DNA of 7,595 nt. It comes from Chloroflexota bacterium. GTDB lineage: Bacteria; Chloroflexota; Dehalococcoidia; UBA3495. Below are positions 1-5,181 of this stretch, piece by piece. Numbering within the stretch: the stretch's first letter is position 1; each line of letters begins with the position of its first letter. A model generated the notes under the pieces. It saw only the letters and a program-made list of their open reading frames with translations. It searched no databases and was not told where the DNA came from. Location of the stretch: positions 1 to 7,595 of the forward strand of contig PBBR01000026.1 of NCBI GenBank assembly GCA_002716645.1. The letters are read 5' to 3'. A program made the position numbers and the translations under genes.

Positions 1-1
1 A

Positions 2-145
2 ACCGATTGTAATGCCCCAGAAGCATGGGTCGTCCGATTAGGGAAAAGAAGGGTTGAGGTGGAGCCAAGAATACTCCACGATATAGATAAGCCTTTTCAA
101 TCTTTCAGGGCAGCCTTATTTTTGTGGCGATCTCTACATATGTGA
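2..145 (+). CDS. Possible 3' end of an unidentified gene entering from the left edge
   Basis: One plus-strand frame is open from the window edge for 47 codons and ends at TGA 143-145. The peptide has a protein-like make-up (it contains EAWVVRLGKRRVEVEPRI and ends FLWRSLHM), but I do not recognise a family. The other two plus frames are stopped within the first 40 bases. An open run of this length is not rare by chance, and no terminator hairpin follows it, so this is only a candidate. If real, it would be the C-terminus of a gene transcribed in the same direction as the transporter gene, about 275 bp upstream of it. Confidence 0.3.
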   Translation, partial: TDCNAPEAWVVRLGKRRVEVEPRILHDIDKPFQSFRAALFLWRSLHM

Positions 146-156
146 GGAAACTATTC

Positions 157-168
157 GCGTAATTACGC
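157..168. promoter_or_regulatory. 12-bp perfect palindrome, candidate operator
   Basis: GCGTAATTACGC equals its own reverse complement. It has no loop, so it is better suited to binding a dimeric regulator than to forming a hairpin. It lies about 90 bp upstream of the TTGACA promoter candidate of the transporter gene. A shorter palindrome, ACATATGT, sits just upstream at 136-143. The regulator is unknown, and a single palindrome of this length can occur by chance. Confidence 0.3.
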
Positions 169-258
169 AATGAGCACTGCTCCTACGACTAGGATACGAA
201 ACCACACGCTCCATACCCACAATGCGACGGTTACGCTATTTCCTGCCCGTCTAAAGCG

Positions 259-288
259 TTGACATGTGCACCTCAAATCTGTTAGAAA
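259..288 (+). promoter_or_regulatory. Candidate sigma70-type promoter for the transporter lipoprotein gene
   Basis: A consensus -35 hexamer TTGACA (259-264) is followed after 18 bp by TAGAAA (283-288), which matches TATAAT at four of six positions. Transcription would begin near 295 and leave a leader of about 125 nt. The -35 box is strong and the -10 box is weak. TATACA (301-306) and TATAAA (336-341) are nearby but lack a -35 at the right distance. Confidence 0.35.
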
Positions 289-408
289 GCTACTACTAGG
301 TATACAAGGCAACATAGATGTCATAGGAGTGCAAATATAAAAGAAAATGTATTGGAATATGTCGGGATTAGATTCGGAATTACTTACAATTCAGACCTAC
401 ACAGAAAC

Positions 409-414
409 AGGAGG
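409..414 (+). promoter_or_regulatory. Ribosome binding site that sets the start at 421
   Basis: AGGAGG lies 6 nt before ATG 421. It decides the start in favour of 421 over the upstream in-frame TTG at 352, which has no such site. The start at 421 also gives a normal-length signal peptide. Confidence 0.85.
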
Positions 415-420
415 ACAAGG

Positions 421-2379
421 ATGCGAATAAATCATATGGCTACGGCAATCTCTACAAAGGGACTAGCTAGGTTGCTGATAATGGGGTTGGTTGCCCTCAC
501 AATAGTGGGATGCTCCAGCGCCGACGAAGTGACAACCACTACCGCACCGGCAACAACCACCGAAGTGACCACATCTCAAACAGACACGACGGTAGTTGCA
601 GGTTCAGAAACATCCGCAACCTCTGCTCCTGAACCAACCCCTGTGCAAGGTGGGGTCATACTGAACGAGAGGCAGCAAAGCGGTGGCACATCAAAGAGCA
701 CCCGCCCTGTCTTAACTCCAGAGATTATCGCAACTATGGACAAAATGACCGTCGAGGATGTTCTCGCAAACTTCCCGAGAAAATTCGCGGCTGAATTCGC
801 GTACGAAGACATCAAACGTGGTGGAACAGTACGCATAGCCACCACATGGGATATCTCAAAATGGGATCCGCGCATGACTGCAGCAGGCGGAACGATGGCT
901 GTATCCAATATGGTCTACATGCAAATCGTCGGATTTGCAGTGGGCCCTGATGCGGATCCGCTCAATCCCCCGCTGGTGCCCAGAATCGCAGAAACATGGG
1001 CATTCAATGACGATGCAACTACCCTTACTTTTGGATTGCACAAAGGTATGCACTGGGGTGATATTGACGACCCTTACCAGAAAGGACCGGAGATAGTAGC
1101 CGCTGATATCAAGTGGGCATTCGAAGAACTGCGTGATAATAGCGTACACAGTGGAGCTTTCAAAACAATTGAAAGCATCGATACCCCCGATGAATACACA
1201 GTGGTCCTTAATTTCAGTGAACCGTCACTCTGGCTCCTTCCAAACCTTGCGATCAAGGATCACCTGATGCTTAACCCCCATCTGTTCAAGGCAGACAGAC
1301 AGGATTTCGAAGCTGTCGGTCCTGGGGCGTTCATCCTTGAAGAGGCCAAGAAAAGTATCCGAATTCGACTAAAGGCCAACCCGAACTACTATTTCAAGGA
1401 CGAACAAGGGGCCCAGTTGCCTTACATTGATGGTGTCGACTTCATGGTGGTCACCGATCAATCAACGCGAACAGCTATGCTAAGAACAGCTCGAGTTGAA
1501 ACTGTTTATTCCGCAACCGCAGGTACACTAAACGAGGCTCAGGTATTGCTTAAAACAAACCCCGAACTCATCGTTGTTGCTCAGGAAGCAACAAGGTGTT
1601 GCATGATTTCATTCCAGCAGAATGATCCAATGTGGGGCGGCGAGGCCAATGCAAACGCCCGACGTGCCGTAGCACTTGCCACAGATATGAAATCGATCGC
1701 TGATGTTGTATACAACGGCATCACAGCACCAATTGATCCAATCATCCCCTGGTTCTTCTTCACTGACCACCTTCCAACATGGGATGAAGTAGATGAGTTC
1801 TACGGTGACTATATCTGGCACTATGACACAGAAAAAGCCAAAGAGCTCTGGGATTCAACCGGCTATGGTGACATCACCGAAACTATTGAATACTATGCAT
1901 ATAATGGCTCCATGGCGGATATTCTCGGCCTTATGGTGCAAGACCTTGATAAAATCGGAATGACTATCAAGCCAAACAGCCTTGACTACAGCGCGTTCAA
2001 TGGACCTCTTGCTGCAGGATCAACGCCTGGGGTCTTCTGGGCATGGTCACCTGCATACCCGGAACCGGTCGGAGCTACCTACTTCCGTCTACACAAAGAT
2101 GGTACCTCCAACCGAGAGAGTATTAACGATCCGATACTCAACGATCTAACAGAACAAATACGCGGAGCCGCTACACAAGCAGAGCAGGAAGCGCTAACAA
2201 GGCAAATTCTCGAACGTAAAAATGAAATGGTTTATCAGTTTGAGTTTCCCTTGAGCCCTGCTATCAGCCTCAGTGGATATATGTGGCGACCTGAACTCAA
2301 GAACTACAGGTACGGTAGTTACTCAGGTGGATATTACTACTGGGGTCAGGCACTAGCTGAGGCTTGGCTGGACCAATAA
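421..2379 (+). CDS. ABC transporter substrate-binding lipoprotein, family 5 (peptide/nickel/opine type)
   Basis: This is a 652-residue extracytoplasmic solute receptor for an ABC importer, anchored to the membrane by lipid. The N-terminus has basic residues (R2, H5, K13, R17), a hydrophobic stretch (about 18-29) and a lipobox ending in IVGC with the lipidated Cys at 31. A Thr/Ser-rich, disordered-looking linker runs to about residue 70. A further segment of about 60 residues precedes the usual family opening, RGGTVRIA (133-140). Family-typical features follow: LVPRIAETW (185-193), then LHKGMHW (206-212) and an AADIKWAFEEL helix. The C-terminus is rich in Tyr and Trp. Family members bind di- and oligopeptides, nickel chelates, opines or sugars, and the ligand cannot be read from sequence. 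Two adjacent cysteines (393-394) are unusual for a secreted receptor. No permease or ATPase gene is in view. The gene ends in tandem in-frame stops (TAA TAG), followed at once by a strong hairpin. Confidence 0.9.
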   Translation: MRINHMATAISTKGLARLLIMGLVALTIVGCSSADEVTTTTAPATTTEVTTSQTDTTVVAGSETSATSAPEPTPVQGGVILNERQQSGGTSKSTRPVLTPEIIATMDKMTVEDVLANFPRKFAAEFAYEDIKRGGTVRIATTWDISKWDPRMTAAGGTMAVSNMVYMQIVGFAVGPDADPLNPPLVPRIAETWAFNDDATTLTFGLHKGMHWGDIDDPYQKGPEIVAADIKWAFEELRDNSVHSGAFKTIESIDTPDEYTVVLNFSEPSLWLLPNLAIKDHLMLNPHLFKADRQDFEAVGPGAFILEEAKKSIRIRLKANPNYYFKDEQGAQLPYIDGVDFMVVTDQSTRTAMLRTARVETVYSATAGTLNEAQVLLKTNPELIVVAQEATRCCMISFQQNDPMWGGEANANARRAVALATDMKSIADVVYNGITAPIDPIIPWFFFTDHLPTWDEVDEFYGDYIWHYDTEKAKELWDSTGYGDITETIEYYAYNGSMADILGLMVQDLDKIGMTIKPNSLDYSAFNGPLAAGSTPGVFWAWSPAYPEPVGATYFRLHKDGTSNRESINDPILNDLTEQIRGAATQAEQEALTRQILERKNEMVYQFEFPLSPAISLSGYMWRPELKNYRYGSYSGGYYYWGQALAEAWLDQ

Positions 2380-2395
2380 TAGAAGTAATAGACTG

Positions 2396-2447
2396 TCAAA
2401 AGCATGAATGGGAGGCCGGTAATCTGGCCTCCCATTCATGCTTTTGA
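2396..2447. terminator. 22-bp perfect inverted repeat, probable rho-independent (bidirectional) terminator
   Basis: The left arm (2396-2417) and right arm (2426-2447) are exact reverse complements over 22 bp around the 8-nt loop GGTAATCT. The apex is GC-rich (GGGAGGCC / GGCCTCCC). The base has an A run on the left and CTTTT on the right, so it could stop transcription in either direction. It lies 16 bp after the transporter gene stop. The stem is much longer than needed for a terminator and the U tract is short, so a dispersed palindromic repeat is an alternative. Confidence 0.8.
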
Positions 2448-2465
2448 TGATGCTTTAGTATCGTC

Positions 2466-2495
2466 TTGTAGAATCAAGAGTTAATTGGATACAAT
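2466..2495 (+). promoter_or_regulatory. Candidate promoter for the CoA-transferase gene
   Basis: TACAAT (2490-2495) matches the -10 consensus at five of six positions. TTGTAG (2466-2471) lies 18 bp upstream and is a weak -35 with three matches. It falls between the terminator hairpin and the start codon, where a fresh promoter would be needed. The resulting leader would be only about 35 nt. Confidence 0.4.
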
Positions 2496-2524
2496 ACCTT
2501 CCAAATGAATAGCTCTGAAAATCC

Positions 2525-2532
2525 AAGGAGGT
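2525..2532 (+). promoter_or_regulatory. Strong ribosome binding site that sets the start at 2538
   Basis: AAGGAGGT is a full match to the usual anti-Shine-Dalgarno complement and lies 5 nt before ATG 2538. An in-frame ATG at 2505 lies upstream of it with no such site, and its 11 extra residues are not part of the CoA-transferase fold. Confidence 0.85.
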
Positions 2533-2537
2533 CAACC

Positions 2538-4979
2538 ATGAACGGTATATTCTCTGATATCCAGATTCTCGATCTTTCTGAGGGCATGTCTGGATCTGTT
2601 GCCACGATGGTTTTTGCGGACTTTGGGGCAGACGTAATAAAGGTAGAGCCTCTTAGCGGTGACCCCTACCGCCAAGACCCAGCCTGGCGGCAATGGAACA
2701 GGGGGAAAAAGAGCGTCACTATCAACCTTGAAACCACTGATGGAATTCAGCAATTGGAAAAGCTCATAACAGAATCTGATGTCTTTTTACATAGTTTCCG
2801 ACCAGACAAGACAAAACAACTCGGATTGGAATATACCAAACTTAAACAACTTCACCCCCAGCTTGTCTACGCTAGCCTTAGCGGATTTGGCAAGCAAGGA
2901 CCCTATCAAAATTACAAAGCATACGAAGGAATCGTTGCAGCTAAGTCAGGTCGTTTCATGTCCTTCGCGGGCCAGAGTCGCACCCAAAGAGAAGGACCCC
3001 ATTACTCCGCAGTGCAAGTTGGTAGTCACGGTGCTGGCATGGCATTAGTTCGTGGTATATGCGCTGCACTATTACTCCGAAACCAAACAGGCATTGGACA
3101 GGAACTCGAGACCACCATTGTACAGAATATGGCTCAGTACGATTTTCGTGATGTGATAATCTGGCAACTTATGGTGACCCATCCAGAACTTTTCCCAGAA
3201 GATCCGTGGGGAGGCATGACGCGCCAGCCAACCCCAGGGTATATGCCTATCAGAACTAAAGACGGCAAATGGATTCAGTTGGCTAACATACTTGATAGGC
3301 CTTTTCATGCATCAATACGCGCCTTAGGATTAGATCACATCTACTCGGAATCGCGTTTTGCCTCTGCCCCAATGCTTTCTGCCGAAGCTGCAGAAGAATT
3401 AAGGGAAATGATACTCAAAAGCGCACAGACTCGGACAATGGATGAATGGATGGATCTGTTTCTTACTGTGCATACCGACGTGGCTGCCGAGCCATTCATG
3501 ACGGCAAAAGAGGGGTTAAAGCACCCACAGATAGTTTACAACGCTCATGTCCAGCCAGTTGATGATCCTGAGCTAGGCGAAATGCTCCAACTTGGTCCAC
3601 TAGCCCGGTTGACTGACACTCCTGGTGCGATACAAGGACCCGCGCCGACACTCGGTGCAAACACAAATGAAATCCTTAATCGAAATCATACCTCATCTCC
3701 TAATAACTCAGGAACAGATTCTGGCGCTAGTGTGCTTCCAGAGTATACCTTGGAAGGCATAACTGTCCTTGACTTGGCGAGTGTAATTGCAGGGCCACTA
3801 GCGTGTGCTCTGTTAAGAGAAATGGGGGCTCGTGTAATCCGTATAGAGCCACCTGATGGAGATTTTGGACGTAAGAACCAACATGGCTTGCTTACCCAGC
3901 GGACTATGGCAGGCACCGAAAGTATATCCGTCGATATGAAAACTCCTGAAGGATTAAAAATCGTTCAAGAATTATGTTCCAAGGCAGACATTCTTGTTCA
4001 TAACATGCGGCCTGGAACTACTGACCGCCTAGGCATTGGATATGAACAGGTTAGCAAAACTAACCCAGGAATGATTTACGTATATGCTGGAGGATACGGG
4101 GATTCAGGCCCCTACTCCCATCGCCCTGCTATGCACCCTATCCCAGGAGCAATATGTGGGGGAGCAATGGCACAGTTAGGTAGAGGCGTTCTTCCATCTG
4201 AAGATGCCGAAATGTCAATGTCCGAACTTAAGGACGTTGCACGAATGTTGGGAAGAGCCAACGAAGGAAACCCTGACCCTAATTCTTCAATGGTGATCTC
4301 TGCTGCATGTCTATTAGGATTATATGCGAGGCAGAAGACTGGAAAAGGGCAATACATTGTATCGACCATGATTGCCGCAAATGGATATGCTAACGCAGAC
4401 GACTTCTTTGACTATAAAGGAAAGCCTGATAGGCATATTCCTGATGGGGAAGGATATGGTCCGCATGCCTTATATCGACTATATAGAGCCTCAAGTGGCT
4501 GGATATTCCTAGCCTGTCCACTTGAAGAAGAATGGCCTCAGTTATGTAAGGCACTGGGCATGGATGAACTGGAAAACGATGCGAGATTCAACAGCCGGGT
4601 AAATCGGTTAGAAAACGACGTGCTGCTAGTAGAACTGCTTTCAAAAACCTTTGCGTCACGAAAGGCTTCCGAATGGGAGACGATCCTAACTCAATTCGAT
4701 GTGGCATGTGTGGAGACTGAGGACAGTGGCCCCTACCAATTTTATGCAAACGACCCACAAGTTGAAGCTAATGACCTTACCACAACCGTTGACTCAGTGA
4801 AGTGGGGTTCATTTTGGCGGCATTCACCTGTTATTAAATTTTCGCATACCAGAAGTACGACTGGAGCTGCTCCCTTGCAAGGCCAACACAATGAATCTAT
4901 TCTCCGAGAACTGGGATATAGTAACGCCCAGATAGAGAATTTTCAGGCCAAAAATGTACTGCTTGCTGAAACTCTATAG
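2538..4979 (+). CDS. Tandem two-domain CaiB/BaiF (class III) CoA-transferase
   Basis: This 813-residue cytoplasmic enzyme should move coenzyme A between carboxylic acids; donor and acceptor are unknown. Members are normally about 400 residues and work as interlocked dimers, so this looks like two copies fused in one chain. Domain 1 (about 1-378) shows an opening ILDLSEGMSGSVA, NRGKKS (54-59), SGFGKQGPY and TGIGQ (184-188). An Asn/Ser-rich linker covers about 380-403. Domain 2 (from about 405) repeats the pattern: LEGITVLDLASVIAGP, MRPGTTDRLG (around 491), GGYGDSGPY and TGKGQ (601-605). The catalytic Asp of formyl-CoA transferase lies 25 residues before the Gln of TGxGQ. That position is Asp580 (NPDPNSS) in domain 2 but Ser163 (VGSHGAG) in domain 1, so probably only the second site is active. 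DMSP-cleaving DddD has a similar fused layout, but identity with DddD is not claimed. A small membrane-protein gene follows after 26 nt. Confidence 0.9.
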   Translation: MNGIFSDIQILDLSEGMSGSVATMVFADFGADVIKVEPLSGDPYRQDPAWRQWNRGKKSVTINLETTDGIQQLEKLITESDVFLHSFRPDKTKQLGLEYTKLKQLHPQLVYASLSGFGKQGPYQNYKAYEGIVAAKSGRFMSFAGQSRTQREGPHYSAVQVGSHGAGMALVRGICAALLLRNQTGIGQELETTIVQNMAQYDFRDVIIWQLMVTHPELFPEDPWGGMTRQPTPGYMPIRTKDGKWIQLANILDRPFHASIRALGLDHIYSESRFASAPMLSAEAAEELREMILKSAQTRTMDEWMDLFLTVHTDVAAEPFMTAKEGLKHPQIVYNAHVQPVDDPELGEMLQLGPLARLTDTPGAIQGPAPTLGANTNEILNRNHTSSPNNSGTDSGASVLPEYTLEGITVLDLASVIAGPLACALLREMGARVIRIEPPDGDFGRKNQHGLLTQRTMAGTESISVDMKTPEGLKIVQELCSKADILVHNMRPGTTDRLGIGYEQVSKTNPGMIYVYAGGYGDSGPYSHRPAMHPIPGAICGGAMAQLGRGVLPSEDAEMSMSELKDVARMLGRANEGNPDPNSSMVISAACLLGLYARQKTGKGQYIVSTMIAANGYANADDFFDYKGKPDRHIPDGEGYGPHALYRLYRASSGWIFLACPLEEEWPQLCKALGMDELENDARFNSRVNRLENDVLLVELLSKTFASRKASEWETILTQFDVACVETEDSGPYQFYANDPQVEANDLTTTVDSVKWGSFWRHSPVIKFSHTRSTTGAAPLQGQHNESILRELGYSNAQIENFQAKNVLLAETL

Positions 4980-5005
4980 AGGATAGAATCCATCTGAAGG
5001 TTCAA

Positions 5006-5155
5006 ATGAATATCCAGAAAATCTTTTTGGGAACAGCTGCGATAATTCTAGCCGTACTAATAGCTAGGCTCATCAAGGGATCTCTGTTGGGTGGAGTTAT
5101 CGCAATAGTGCTTGCTGTCGTAGGAGTACGAACAATAATTAAGGGGCTAAGCTAG
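5006..5155 (+). CDS. Small basic two-helix membrane protein (49 aa), unknown function
   Basis: ATG 5006 is preceded by GAAGG (4996-5000) at a 5-nt spacing and starts 26 nt after the CoA-transferase stop, so the two are probably co-transcribed. The product begins MNIQKIFLGTAAIILAVLIA and ends TIIKGLS. Two hydrophobic segments (about 6-20 and 26-41) flank a short basic turn (R21, K24). All charged residues are basic (K5, R21, K24, R42, K46) and there are none that are acidic. This reads as a helical hairpin in the cytoplasmic membrane, or less likely a pore-forming peptide. I recognise no family. The coding case rests on the ribosome binding site, the gene spacing and the clean hydrophobic pattern. 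Its TAG stop is 9 bp from the stop of the opposing polymerase gene. Confidence 0.65.
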   Translation: MNIQKIFLGTAAIILAVLIARLIKGSLLGGVIAIVLAVVGVRTIIKGLS

Positions 5156-5181
5156 TGTTATGCACTACCGCCATTCCTTAA
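5139..5181. terminator. Weak nested inverted repeat over the convergent stop codons
   Basis: An outer pair, TTAAGG (5139-5144) with CCTTAA (5176-5181), encloses an inner pair, TAGTG (5153-5157) with CACTA (5163-5167), around a 5-nt loop. The two inner arms contain the stop codons of the plus-strand small gene and the minus-strand polymerase gene. No good U tract follows on either side, so termination here is only a possibility. Confidence 0.2.

Larger units (their letters stand above)
146..420. other. Noncoding leader region upstream of the transporter lipoprotein gene
   Basis: No convincing gene, tRNA or other structured RNA is visible here. The region holds a 12-bp palindrome (157-168), a TTGACA hexamer (259-264) and the Shine-Dalgarno site of the next gene (409-414). 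The following reading frame stays open back to a TTG at 352, but that TTG has no ribosome binding site, so the stretch 352-420 is treated as untranslated leader. Confidence 0.6.

Noticed and set aside
59..79. GTGGAG / CTCCAC inverted repeat with a 9-nt loop
   Set aside because: Only 6 bp, no U tract, and it falls inside a possible coding frame.
170..262. 30-codon ATG frame in the leader of the transporter gene
   Set aside because: It has no ribosome binding site and a composition (His/Thr/Arg-rich) that looks random; probably chance.
352..420. Longer N-terminus of the transporter lipoprotein starting at TTG 352
   Set aside because: No ribosome binding site before 352, while AGGAGG sits correctly before ATG 421; the extension would put 23 extra residues before the signal peptide.
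2505..2537. Longer N-terminus of the CoA-transferase starting at ATG 2505
   Set aside because: AAGGAGGT lies within this stretch and points to ATG 2538; the extra 11 residues are not part of the domain.
2779..3048. Plus-strand 89-codon frame inside the CoA-transferase gene
   Set aside because: It overlaps a clearly conserved domain in another frame, has no ribosome binding site and resembles no protein.
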